NCBI RefSeq assembly: GCF_009498275.1
Contig: NZ_CP045643.1
Location: 7,254,001 to 7,318,000, forward strand
Source: Streptomyces fagopyri
Lineage (GTDB): Bacteria > Actinomycetota > Actinomycetes > Streptomycetales > Streptomycetaceae
Length of the DNA: 64,000 nucleotides
Direction: 5' to 3'
Of this stretch, positions 16,520-25,243 are shown in pieces. Every line of letters begins with the position of its first letter. Within the stretch, counting starts at the first letter, position 1. Under the pieces are notes generated by a model. That model was not told where the DNA came from and did not search any database. It worked only from the letters and a program-made list of their open reading frames with translations. Both the position numbers and the translations under genes were made by a program.

Positions 16520-17035
16520 TCAGCCCGCCGCCCGGTGTTCCCGCAGGCGCTCGTACGCCGCCAGCCCGTCCGGCACCCACGTCCACTCCGTCAGGCGCCG
16601 CTCCACCTCTTCCTCGGTGAGGAAGGTGTGCCAGGCGACCTCTTCCACCTGCGGGTCCACCGGGAGGTCGCAGCGGACCTCGTAGACGGCGGACCACCAG
16701 GTCCGCCCCGCGCCGTCGTCGTAGAGGAACTTGAAGAGCGGGACGGGGCCGGGGAGCCCGGAGACGCCCAGTTCCTCCTCGGCCTCGCGCAGGGCGGCGG
16801 AGTCGTACGACTCGCCCGCGCCCACCACCCCGCCGACGAACATGTCGTACAGGGAGGGGAAGACGAGCTTGGTGGCGGTGCGGCGGTGGACGAAGAGCCG
16901 GCCGTCCGCGTCCCGGGCCTGGACGAACACGCACCGGTGGCGGAGTCCGCGCGCGTACGCCTCCGCGCGCGGGGACTGCCCGACGACCACGTCGTTCTCG
17001 TCCACGATGTCGAGGATCTCGTCAGCGGCACTCAT
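16520..17035 (-). CDS. Nudix hydrolase
   Basis: This 171-aa protein contains a full Nudix box, GGVVGAGESYDSAALREAEE followed by ELG (GX5EX7REUXEEXGU), near residues 65-90. The N-terminal EILDIVDENDVVVGQSPRAE and FVHRRTATK resemble the YfcD-like/isopentenyl-diphosphate-isomerase-like branch. Such enzymes hydrolyse nucleoside diphosphate derivatives; the substrate is unknown. The start at 17035 fits the domain. The gene is monocistronic. Confidence 0.85.
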   Translation of the reverse strand: MSAADEILDIVDENDVVVGQSPRAEAYARGLRHRCVFVQARDADGRLFVHRRTATKLVFPSLYDMFVGGVVGAGESYDSAALREAEEELGVSGLPGPVPLFKFLYDDGAGRTWWSAVYEVRCDLPVDPQVEEVAWHTFLTEEEVERRLTEWTWVPDGLAAYERLREHRAAG

Positions 17036-17679
17036 ACGTCCATCCAACCAGCCCGGTGCGACGGGTCCCGGCCAACCAGCTCCGCGCGACCGGCTCCATC
17101 CGCCCGGTCTCATCCGGCCGCCCCGTCCGCCGGGCCCCGTCGAGCCGGTCGCGTTCGCCCGGCTCCATCCGCCCGAGCTCCATCGAACCGGCCCCGTTCG
17201 ACCGGCCGCGTCCAACCGGCTGTTCGGCCGGCCTCCGCCAGTCAACCCATCCGTCCGACAGCTCCCGTCCGACAGCTCCCGTCCAACAGCTCCGGTCCAA
17301 CAGCTCCGGTCCAACAGCTCCGATCCAACGGCCCCGTCCCACCGCCCCCGGTCGGCCGCACCGTTAGGGCCGTCTCCCGCGGGGCCCCGGGGCGTTCGCG
17401 CCCCCGGTCCCTCCGTCATGCTCCGATTCCGGGCGGCCACGCGATGCCGAGGGGCCGGGGCGTGCCGCTCCGTCGGCGGGGGTGTTTCCGGGGTGACGCG
17501 TGCCGTTCGGCCGATCGGGTGACCGTGCCGCGCGTGGGCGGTGCCGCTCACCGGGCCGACCGCACGGTCCGCCGGGCCGCACGGTCCGCCGGGCACACGG
17601 TTCACCCGGCCGCGCGGTCCACCGGGCCGCGGGGACCGTCGTACCCGCCCGGCCGGAGCGGGGCCCCGCTCCGGCCCTC
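17036..17679. other. non-coding gap with short tandem repeats
   Basis: I see no convincing gene between the Nudix and DMT genes. The stretch is unusually C-rich on the plus strand, with Ser/Pro/Arg-only readings in all frames. It holds the 15-bp repeats at 17251-17340 and a second loose series based on CGCGGTCCACCGGGCCGC near 17560-17635. Confidence 0.6.
17251..17340. repeat. 15-bp tandem repeat, about six copies
   Basis: Units of the form CCGTCCGACAGCTCC, drifting to GGTCCAACAGCTCC, repeat head to tail. The open frames across it are low-complexity shadows. Confidence 0.75.
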
Positions 17680-18573
17680 TCAGCGTCGCTGGAGATCCCG
17701 CGCGGGCCGCGTCCTCTTCGTGCCGGCCGGCATCGCGGGGTGCATCCCGAGCAGCACGATGCCCGTCACGATCGCCGCGAGGCCGGCCGCCTCCCAGGTG
17801 AGTGCGCCCACGTCGGTCCGCAGCCGGTCCCCGAGGAACCCCACCCCGCAGAGGATCCCGGCGAGCGGCTGGGCGGCGGTGAGCGCGGGCAGCGACATCC
17901 GCAGCTCCGCCGTCTCGAAGGCGCTCTGCACGAGCACCAGCCCCGACACGCCGAGGACCAGCACCCCGTAGGGCTGCCAGCTGATGAGCAGTTCGCCCCA
18001 GCCGCCCTCGCCGAACCGCTGCCCGCTCACCCGGGTGAGCGCGTCCTGCACCCCGTACAGCACCCCCGCGGCCAGGGCGAGCAGCACCGGAGCGGCACCG
18101 AGCCGGGAACGTCTGGCGTACGTGGTGAGGAGCAGTGCGAGCCCGATCATGGCGCCGATGATCAGCCAGTGCCGCAGGGGATCGGACACCGCGTCACCGC
18201 CCTTGGGCCGGCCCGCCAGGATGAACGCGGTCACTCCGCCCGCGAGCAGGGCGAGCCCGGACCAGCCCTGGCGGCCCAGCGACTTCTTCGTCTGGTGGCG
18301 GGAGAGGCCGAGCGCGAACAGCAGGTTGGTCGCGAGGAGCGGTTCCACCTGGGAGACCTCGCCCTTGCCGAGGGCGATCGCGCCGAGGACCATGCCGCAC
18401 ACCATGAGTGCGATGCCGCCGAGCCAGCGCGGCACCCGGATGAGGTCGAGCAGCAGACGGGGGGAGAGGAAGTCGTTGAGCGGGGCGTGCGACGCGGCGT
18501 TCTGCTGGAGCACGAAGCCGAAACCCAGACAACAGGCGGCGCTCACCGAGAGAATCAGAACGAGAAGCGACAC
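17680..18573 (-). CDS. DMT/NIPA-like membrane transporter
   Basis: This 297-aa protein has about nine hydrophobic segments and the small-multidrug/EamA style of paired helices (for example VSLLVLILSVSAACCLGFGF at the N-terminus, NLLFALGLSRH, and a C-terminal GLAAIVTGIVLLGMHP). GTG at 18573 has GAGG at proper spacing, and the longer frame would add a polar leader. It resembles the actinobacterial DMT transporters related to NIPA magnesium carriers. The substrate is unknown. Confidence 0.75.
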   Translation of the reverse strand: MSLLVLILSVSAACCLGFGFVLQQNAASHAPLNDFLSPRLLLDLIRVPRWLGGIALMVCGMVLGAIALGKGEVSQVEPLLATNLLFALGLSRHQTKKSLGRQGWSGLALLAGGVTAFILAGRPKGGDAVSDPLRHWLIIGAMIGLALLLTTYARRSRLGAAPVLLALAAGVLYGVQDALTRVSGQRFGEGGWGELLISWQPYGVLVLGVSGLVLVQSAFETAELRMSLPALTAAQPLAGILCGVGFLGDRLRTDVGALTWEAAGLAAIVTGIVLLGMHPAMPAGTKRTRPARDLQRR

Positions 18574-18893
18574 GCTGGGTACCTCGATGCATCCGGGGTC
18601 GGATCGGGTCACGGGTGCGTATCCCGCCGACTGTAGTGCCACCCGCCGGGCGCCGCCCATGGAGTGTCCGCAACAGGATGGTTGACTCGGTCACTCCTCT
18701 TGCCGAAGGATCTGACCGATCAGTAACAACGGCGGGCCGGTCAACGGCTGTCCCGATCGGTCCCCGCCGATGTCCTGAACGCCACTTTCCTATCAACCAG
18801 CCGTGACGACGGTCACCTGTGACGACGGCGACCTGTGACGAAGCCGACATGCGCCGTCGTCATGCGCCGTTGTCATGCCGAGAGGACGGGCCC

Positions 18894-20549
18894 ATGGCCT
18901 ACGACGCAGATGTGATCGTGATCGGAGCGGGTCTCGCGGGGCTCGCCGCGACCGCGGAGCTCGTCGACGCGGGCCGCAAGGTGATCCTGCTCGACCAGGA
19001 GCCGGAGCAGTCGATCGGCGGCCAGGCGCACTGGTCCTTCGGCGGTCTCTTCTTCGTGAACTCGCCCGAGCAGCGCCGGATGCGCATCAGGGACAGTCAT
19101 GAGCTCGCCCTCCAGGACTGGATGGGCACGGCGGGCTTCGACCGCGTCGAGGACCACTGGCCGCGCCGCTGGGCCGAGGCGTATGTGGACTTCGCGGCCG
19201 GTGAGAAGCGGCCCTGGCTGCACCGGCAGGGCGTGCGCTTCTTCCCGGTGGTGGGCTGGGCGGAGCGCGGCGGCTACGACGCCAACGGCCACGGGAACTC
19301 CGTACCCCGCTTCCACATCACGTGGGGGACCGGGCCCGGACTGGTCGCCCCCTTCGAACGGCGGGTGCGGGCCGGCGTCGAGCGCGGTCTCGTCGAGCTC
19401 AGGTTCCGCCACCGGGTCACCGGCCTGTCCCGCAGCGCGGGCGCCGTCGACACGGTCACCGGCGAGATCCTGGAACCGTCCGCGATCGAACGCGGCGAGC
19501 CCAGCGGGCGGACGGTGACCGGGGCGTTCGAACTGAAGGCGCAGGCGGTGATCGTCACCTCGGGCGGTATCGGCGGCGACCACGACCTGGTGCGCGCCAA
19601 CTGGCCCGAGCGGCTGGGTACTCCGCCCGAGCGGATGATCTCCGGAGTGCCGGCGCACGTCGACGGCAGGATGCTCGGGATCGCCGAGGAGACCGGCGCG
19701 CACCTGATCAACCGCGACCGCATGTGGCACTACACCGAGGGGATCCAGAACTGGAACCCCATCTGGGAGAACCACGGCATCCGCATCCTGCCCGGCCCGT
19801 CCTCGCTCTGGCTGGACGCGCGTGGCAACCGGCTGCCGGTGCCGCTCTTCCCCGGCTTCGACACGCTCGGCACGCTCGAACACATCATGAGGACCGGGTA
19901 CGACTACACGTGGTTCGTGCTCGATCAGAAGATCATCGGCAAGGAGTTCGCGCTCTCGGGCTCGGAACAGAATCCCGACCTGACCGGGAAGTCGGTCAAG
20001 GGTGTCTTCGGGCGGGCGCGCGCCGACGTGCCCGGCCCGGTCAAGGCGTTCATGGACAACGGCGCCGACTTCGTGGTCGAGAAGGATCTGGGCGCGCTCG
20101 TGCGCGGCATGAACGCGCTCACCAAGGAGCCGCTGATCGACGAGGCCGCGCTGCGCCGCGAGATCGTCGCGCGCGACCGGGAGGTCGCCAACCCGTTCAC
20201 CAAGGACCTCCAGGTGACGGCCATCCGCGGGGCCCGCAACTACCTCGGCGACAAACTGATCCGCACCGCCGCGCCGCACCGCATCCTGGACCCGAAGGCG
20301 GGTCCGCTCATCGCCGTACGCCTCCACATCCTCACCCGCAAGTCGCTGGGCGGCCTGGAGACGGACCTCTCGTCGCGGGTCCTGACCGAGGGCGGCGATC
20401 CGCTGGAAGGCGTGTACGCGGCGGGGGAGGTCGCCGGCTTCGGCGGCGGCGGAGTGCACGGCTACCGCTCCCTCGAAGGCACGTTCCTGGGCGGCTGCCT
20501 CTTCTCCGGCCGGACGGCGGGCCGCGCGGCCGCCGAGGCGGTGGGCTGA
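18894..20549 (+). CDS. FAD-binding dehydrogenase (KstD/fumarate-reductase superfamily)
   Basis: The protein has 551 aa. It starts MAYDADVIVIGAGLAGLAAT, the FAD dinucleotide motif, and ends with GFGGGGVHGYRSLEGTFLGG, the second FAD signature of this superfamily. GAGAGGACGG precedes the ATG at 18894. Relatives reduce or oxidise ring or acid carbon-carbon bonds using FAD; whether this one acts on steroids is not clear. It is soluble with no Tat signal. The upstream region has small direct repeats and no obvious operator. Confidence 0.85.
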   Translation: MAYDADVIVIGAGLAGLAATAELVDAGRKVILLDQEPEQSIGGQAHWSFGGLFFVNSPEQRRMRIRDSHELALQDWMGTAGFDRVEDHWPRRWAEAYVDFAAGEKRPWLHRQGVRFFPVVGWAERGGYDANGHGNSVPRFHITWGTGPGLVAPFERRVRAGVERGLVELRFRHRVTGLSRSAGAVDTVTGEILEPSAIERGEPSGRTVTGAFELKAQAVIVTSGGIGGDHDLVRANWPERLGTPPERMISGVPAHVDGRMLGIAEETGAHLINRDRMWHYTEGIQNWNPIWENHGIRILPGPSSLWLDARGNRLPVPLFPGFDTLGTLEHIMRTGYDYTWFVLDQKIIGKEFALSGSEQNPDLTGKSVKGVFGRARADVPGPVKAFMDNGADFVVEKDLGALVRGMNALTKEPLIDEAALRREIVARDREVANPFTKDLQVTAIRGARNYLGDKLIRTAAPHRILDPKAGPLIAVRLHILTRKSLGGLETDLSSRVLTEGGDPLEGVYAAGEVAGFGGGGVHGYRSLEGTFLGGCLFSGRTAGRAAAEAVG

Positions 20550-20569
20550 CCCCCCTGGGCGGTCGCCCC

Positions 20570-20602
20570 GACGTGCGGACGCGAGAGAGGCGCCCGCACG
20601 TC
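20570..20602 (+). terminator. hairpin after the FAD dehydrogenase
   Basis: Arms GACGTGCGG (20570-20578) and CCGCACGTC (20594-20602) pair perfectly over 9 bp with a partly structured 15-nt loop. Confidence 0.5.
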
Positions 20603-20607
20603 CCGCC

Positions 20608-20673
20608 GTCATGCGCGCCTCCGCCTTCGTGAGCGTCCTGGTGTCATGCGCGCCTCCGCCTTCGTGAGCGTCC
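20608..20673. repeat. 31-bp direct repeat, two copies
   Basis: GTCATGCGCGCCTCCGCCTT and the next 11 bases occur at 20608 and again at 20643, a 35-bp period. This lies in the gap between the FAD dehydrogenase and the TPR-like gene. Confidence 0.85.
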
Positions 20674-20838
20674 CCGCCCTGATACGCGCGCCTCGGCCCC
20701 GTCGGTCATCAACTCATGGTCACAACCGAGGAGTTGACACGTGTAGGACATCGGTCGGGCCTTGACGTGAACCCTCAGCCAAGGGTTTGCTGTCCGCGAT
20801 CGCCACCTGACCAGCCGCGTCTGTGAGGAACCCTCGCG

Positions 20839-21795
20839 GTGTCGCCACCCCCGCCCCCTCCTCCGCTCGGCCGCGGCCGCAGAGGTTCGGCCCATGCCTT
20901 CGACGCCGCACTCGACGACGCCGAACTCGTCGTCGCGCGCTCAGCGCTGGCGCAGGGCCGCTGGACCGCGGTCCGCTCGCTGCTCGCCCTGACCGCAGAC
21001 GACTGGGACCGCCGCGGCCACCGCGTCACCGCCCTCGCGCAGGAGAGCGGCACCCTCGCCTGGGCGCGCGACTGGCAACTCGCCGAGCCCGAGTCCGCCG
21101 ACGCCTCCGTGCTTCTCGCCTGGGCCACCGTCCAGCGCGCCCTGCACGGCAAGGACCGTCCCGAACGGGCCCGCGAGACCTGTCACGCCGCCGCCGCGCT
21201 CGCCCCCGCCGACCCCACGCCCTGGCTCGGCCTGCTGGCCCTGGAGCGCACGCTCGGCGACGAGGCCGACGTGGTCCGGCTCTTCGACGAGGTGCGCCAC
21301 CGCCACCCGGAGCACCACCAGGCCCACCACCTGATGGTCGCCCGCCTCGCCGAGCGCCGCGCCCAGGCCGGACAGGACCCGCTCCACGAGGTCTACGACT
21401 TCGCCAACTGGGCGGCCGAACAGGCCCCCGCCGACTCGCCGCTCGCGATCCTGCCCGTCGTCGCGCACGCCGAGCGCTACCGCGTGCTCGCCGGCGCGGG
21501 CAGTGAACCCGCCGATCCGACCGCCTCCGGGCACTGGGTCGGACGCCGGGCCCGCCAGGTGATGAAGGCGGCCTTCGACTGGTGGCTGGAGTGGGAGCAC
21601 GACGACCACCCCCGCCGTCTCGTCGACCTCAACTTCCTCGCCCACGCGAAGTCCTGCGAGGGCCGGGGCGCCGAGGCCGCGGCCCTCTTCCACCGCATCG
21701 GTCCGCACGCCACCCCGGTGCCGTGGTCGTACCCGGACCGCGACCCGTACAAAGCCTTCCGTGCCGCCCGCGACAGCGCGCTCGGCACGGCGTGA
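20839..21795 (+). CDS. hypothetical TPR-like helical protein
   Basis: The protein has 318 aa from GTG 20839, which is preceded by GAGGAA. After a Pro-rich start it is almost all helical with repeated Ala/Leu patterns (RSALAQGRWTAVRSLLALTA, AWATVQRALHGKDRPERARE), suggestive of tetratricopeptide-like solenoid repeats. No enzyme motif is present. The neighbouring permease starts 52 bp downstream and could be co-transcribed. A hairpin AACCCT/AGGGTT lies at 20770-20787 upstream. Function unknown; a scaffold role is only inferred. Confidence 0.65.
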   Translation: MSPPPPPPPLGRGRRGSAHAFDAALDDAELVVARSALAQGRWTAVRSLLALTADDWDRRGHRVTALAQESGTLAWARDWQLAEPESADASVLLAWATVQRALHGKDRPERARETCHAAAALAPADPTPWLGLLALERTLGDEADVVRLFDEVRHRHPEHHQAHHLMVARLAERRAQAGQDPLHEVYDFANWAAEQAPADSPLAILPVVAHAERYRVLAGAGSEPADPTASGHWVGRRARQVMKAAFDWWLEWEHDDHPRRLVDLNFLAHAKSCEGRGAEAAALFHRIGPHATPVPWSYPDRDPYKAFRAARDSALGTA

Positions 21796-21847
21796 ACGAC
21801 CGCTCCCAAGAACCGGACCACCGGACATCCGAAAGGACGACCCCGCG

Positions 21848-23467
21848 ATGACGACGGGCAGTTCGAGCACATCGAGCAGTGCGAACACGGGAAGACCCGC
21901 CGCGGCCGACGGCGGCATCAGCACCTTCAAGGGGCAGGACCGTGCCCTCAAGGCCAACCGGCTGGGCACCGGAGGCCTGCTCCTGTCCGTCCTCGCCGCC
22001 ACCGCCCCCCTCATGGTGGTCGCGGGTGTCATGCCCACCACATTCGCGGTGATGGGTATCGTCGGACAGCCCCTGCTCTTCGTCATCCTCGGTGTGGTGC
22101 TGGTGCTCTTCAGCGTCGGATACGCCGAGATGAGCCGCCACGTCCACAACGCGGGCGCCTTCTACGCCTACGTCGCCCGCGGTCTCGGCGGCACCGCGGG
22201 CGCGGGCGCCGCCGCGGTCGCGCTGCTCGCCTACAGCACGCTCCAGGTCGGCATCTACGGCATCTTCGGCTTCGAGGTGTCCGGGCTGTTCTCCACCTAC
22301 CTCGACGTCGACATGGCCTGGTGGATACCGGCCCTGGCGGCCGTCCTGGTCGTCGGCGCGCTCGCCTGGCTGAAGGTCGACGTCAACGCGCGGGTGCTCG
22401 GCGTCCTGCTGGTCGTCGAGGTGGCGCTCGTCGTCATCTTCGACATCGCGGCCGTCGCCGATCCCGCCAAGCAAGGGCTCTCGCTGCACGCCTTCAACCC
22501 CGACACGCTCACCGGGGCCGGGGTCGGCACCGCGCTGTGCTTCTGCATCGCCGCCTTCACCGGCTTCGAACAGGCACCGGTGTACGCGGAGGAGACGAGC
22601 CGCCCGCACATCCTCGTACCCCGGGTGATGTTCCTGGCGATCGGCTTCGTCGCCGTCTTCTTCGCGATCAGCTCCTGGGCGCTGACCGTCGCCACGGGTC
22701 CCTCCGGCATCGTCGACGCCTCCCGCAAGCAGAGCGCCGGACTGCTGTTCTTCCTCACCGAGTCCCGGCTCGGAGGCACCTTCACGGACGTCCTGCACGT
22801 GCTCTTCGTGACCGGTATGTTCGCGGCACTGCTCAGCTTCCACAACGTCGTCGCGCGGTACGCCTTCGCCATGGGCCGCGAGGGGCTGCTGCCCGCCGCC
22901 TTCGGCCGGACCACCGGAGCCAGCGGCGCCCCCGGCACCGGATCGCTCCTGCAGACCGCCGTCTCCGTGATCGTCCTGGTCGCGTTCGCCGTGACCGACG
23001 ACAAGCCGACCGGCGACCCGACCGCGCCCGTGCTGCACCTGTTCACCTGGGGCGGCAACGTCGGCGCGCTCGGCGTCATCCTGCTGATGGCGGCGGCCTC
23101 GCTCTCCGTCATCGTCTTCTTCGTCCGCCGCGGCGCCGCGCGGGCCCAGGCCTGGCGCCTGGTCACGGCGGCCGTCTCGGGCCTGGCCCTGCTCGTCATC
23201 GCGGGCTACACGGTCAAGGACTTCGACGTCCTGGTCGGCACCGGCCCGGACTCCACGCTCAGCCGGCTGCTGCCCGCGCTCGTCCTGGCCGCCCTGGTCG
23301 TCGGCCTGGTCCAGGGCCTGGTGCTGCGGTCCCGCGCACCCGAGGCACACGCCCGGATCGGGCTCGGCAACGAGGCCTTCCAGCTGGACAAGGCGGCGGA
23401 TTCCAGGACCGGCTCCGAGGCCGGGGCCAGGACCGACTCCGAGGCCGGGTCCGGGTCCGGGTCCTGA
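21848..23467 (+). CDS. APC-superfamily amino acid permease
   Basis: This 539-aa protein has about twelve hydrophobic segments and APC landmarks, including PLMVVAGVMPTTFAVMG in helix 1 and CIAAFTGFEQAPVYAEETSR in helix 6. GAAAGGACG lies upstream of the ATG. The tail is hydrophilic with a small repeat of TDSEAGSGSG type. It is probably an amino acid or polyamine importer; specificity is not visible. It is a likely operon partner of the TPR-like gene. Confidence 0.85.
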   Translation: MTTGSSSTSSSANTGRPAAADGGISTFKGQDRALKANRLGTGGLLLSVLAATAPLMVVAGVMPTTFAVMGIVGQPLLFVILGVVLVLFSVGYAEMSRHVHNAGAFYAYVARGLGGTAGAGAAAVALLAYSTLQVGIYGIFGFEVSGLFSTYLDVDMAWWIPALAAVLVVGALAWLKVDVNARVLGVLLVVEVALVVIFDIAAVADPAKQGLSLHAFNPDTLTGAGVGTALCFCIAAFTGFEQAPVYAEETSRPHILVPRVMFLAIGFVAVFFAISSWALTVATGPSGIVDASRKQSAGLLFFLTESRLGGTFTDVLHVLFVTGMFAALLSFHNVVARYAFAMGREGLLPAAFGRTTGASGAPGTGSLLQTAVSVIVLVAFAVTDDKPTGDPTAPVLHLFTWGGNVGALGVILLMAAASLSVIVFFVRRGAARAQAWRLVTAAVSGLALLVIAGYTVKDFDVLVGTGPDSTLSRLLPALVLAALVVGLVQGLVLRSRAPEAHARIGLGNEAFQLDKAADSRTGSEAGARTDSEAGSGSGS

Positions 23468-23571
23468 GAAGTCGCCGGAAGGTGCCCGCCGCGGCACCGG
23501 AGGCGGGGAGACGCCGCGGGCCGACAGGTCCGCGGCGCCCCCGGAAGCACGGCCGCTGTCTGAGAAACCTG

Positions 23572-23592
23572 AGAATTCGATGACGGAATTCT
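23572..23592. promoter_or_regulatory. perfect 7+7 palindrome upstream of the molybdoenzyme gene
   Basis: AGAATTC, seven bases, GAATTCT forms a perfect inverted repeat with AT content unusual for this DNA, 56 bp before the GTG at 23648. It suits a dimeric regulator. No U-tract follows, so it is less likely a terminator for the permease. Confidence 0.5.
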
Positions 23593-23647
23593 GACGGGCA
23601 CCCGCTGGCGCTGGCCTGAAGGGGGTCGGGAGTGCTCGTATGGGTGT

Positions 23648-24457
23648 GTGAACCCTGAACATTCCCGGGAGCAGGGACCGGAGCGGCGGCGGGCGCGTAC
23701 CTCGCAGGCCTCACCGGCACGCTCGCCGGAGCGCCCGGCGGAGCGGGAACCGGAGCGCCCCGACGAGCCCGGCGCGCCCATCGGCCGCCGGCTCCTGCTC
23801 GGCACACTCGGACTCGGCGCGCTCGGCGTGCTGGCCGCGCCCCCGCTCCAGCGCGGCCTCGAGTCGCTCTTCGCCGGCGACCCCACGGGGCTGACCGGAC
23901 TGCTCCCCAACGGCGGCGGCTTCCGCTACTACTCCGTGACCTCCTCCGTCCCGCACAAGGGCCCCGCGGACTACCGCCTCACCATCGACGGCCTGGTCGA
24001 CCGTCCCCGCAGCTACACCCTGGCCGACCTCAAGGCACTGCCCCAGACGCGGCTCGTGCACGACGTGCAGTGCGTCACGGGCTGGCGGGTGCCCGGCACG
24101 CCCTTCGAAGGGGTGCGCCTCTCGCAGATCCTCGACGCGGCCGGCGTCCGCCCCACGGCCCGCGCGATCCGGTTCACCTGCTTCGACGGGGCGTACACCG
24201 AGAGCCTCACGCTGCGGCAGGCCCGGCGCCCCGACGTCCTGGTGGCCCACCGGATGCAGGACAAGGCCCTCGGCCACGACCACGGCGGCCCGGTCCGCCT
24301 CTACGTCGCCCCCATGTACTTCTACAAGTCCGCCAAGTGGCTCTCCGGCATCACCGTCACCGAGGACGTGCGTCCCGGGTACTGGGAGGACCGGGGCTAC
24401 GACGTGGACGCATGGGTCGGCCGTTCGAACGGACGCGACGATGCACCCACGAGTTGA
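23648..24457 (+). CDS. molybdopterin-dependent oxidoreductase (sulfite-oxidase fold)
   Basis: This 269-aa protein has a twin-Arg-like N-terminus (IGRRLLLGTLGLGALGVLAA) and a sulfite oxidase/YedY fold: DGLVDRPRSYTLADLKALPQ, then the molybdenum-ligating cysteine in VQCVTGW. It would be exported folded and act at the outer face of the membrane. The downstream cytochrome b gene overlaps it by 17 bp, giving a two-subunit electron-transfer system like MsrP/MsrQ in logic. The substrate is unknown; sulfoxides are one option. Confidence 0.85.
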   Translation: MNPEHSREQGPERRRARTSQASPARSPERPAEREPERPDEPGAPIGRRLLLGTLGLGALGVLAAPPLQRGLESLFAGDPTGLTGLLPNGGGFRYYSVTSSVPHKGPADYRLTIDGLVDRPRSYTLADLKALPQTRLVHDVQCVTGWRVPGTPFEGVRLSQILDAAGVRPTARAIRFTCFDGAYTESLTLRQARRPDVLVAHRMQDKALGHDHGGPVRLYVAPMYFYKSAKWLSGITVTEDVRPGYWEDRGYDVDAWVGRSNGRDDAPTS

Positions 24458-25085
24458 CGACACCCCCGCCGTCTCGGCGCCCTCCGCGCACGTACGGCGC
24501 TTCAGCCGGGCGGAGCGCTGGGTGCACCGGGTGACGGCCGTGCTGATGGGTGTGTGCGTGGCGACGGCGGCGTGCCTGTACCTCCCGTTCTTCGCCGAAC
24601 TGGTGGGCCGCCGTGAACTCGTCGTCAGGGTCCACGAGTTCGCGGGCCTGCTGCTCCCGGTGCCGGTCCTGGCGGGCCTGGTCTCCCGTGCCTTCCGCGC
24701 GGACCTGGGCCGGCTGAACCGCTGGGGCCCGCACGACCGCCGCTGGATGCGCGCGGCCCTGCGGCGTGACCGGTTCTCCTCCCGGCCCGCCGCCAAGTTC
24801 AACGCGGGCCAGAAGACCTACGCGGCCTGGATCGCGGGCGCGAGTCTGGTCATGCTCGCCACCGGGCTGCTCATGTGGTTCACGCACCTCACCCCGCTGA
24901 TGTGGCGGACCTCGGCGACCTTCGTCCACGACTGGCTGGCCCTGACGATCGGCATCGTCCTCGGCGGCCACATCGGGATGGCCCTCGGCGACCCGGAGGC
25001 CCGGCGGGGGATGCGCACCGGCACGGTGAGCCGGGACTGGGCGGAGCGCGAACACCCACTGTGGCGACCCGACGACCGGCACTAG
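24441..25085 (+). CDS. cytochrome b-type membrane subunit
   Basis: The protein has 214 aa with four predicted membrane helices and haem-ligand candidates at RWVHRVTA, VVRVHEFAG, FVHDWLA and GGHIGMA, the pattern of cytochrome b561 or formate-dehydrogenase gamma subunits. It overlaps the molybdoenzyme gene, so it probably passes electrons between the quinone pool and that enzyme. The ATG at 24441 lies inside the upstream gene and is the only sensible start. Confidence 0.85.
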   Translation: MHPRVDDTPAVSAPSAHVRRFSRAERWVHRVTAVLMGVCVATAACLYLPFFAELVGRRELVVRVHEFAGLLLPVPVLAGLVSRAFRADLGRLNRWGPHDRRWMRAALRRDRFSSRPAAKFNAGQKTYAAWIAGASLVMLATGLLMWFTHLTPLMWRTSATFVHDWLALTIGIVLGGHIGMALGDPEARRGMRTGTVSRDWAEREHPLWRPDDRH

Positions 25086-25243
25086 CCTCGACGAGCAGTG
25101 TCCTCGACCGGCGCCGGCTTCGACGCGGGCCGATCTCGGTTGGCCCTGGCTCCGCGTGCATCCGCCTCGACATACCCCGGCCTCGACGTACGAGGGTTCC
25201 GGCGGGTGGTGCCGGCCCCGGCCGGCACCACTGTCCGCGGGAC

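Noticed and set aside
17251..17340. CRISPR or coding repeat
   Set aside because: The 15-bp units have no spacers, and frames across them are low-complexity shadows of GC-rich DNA.
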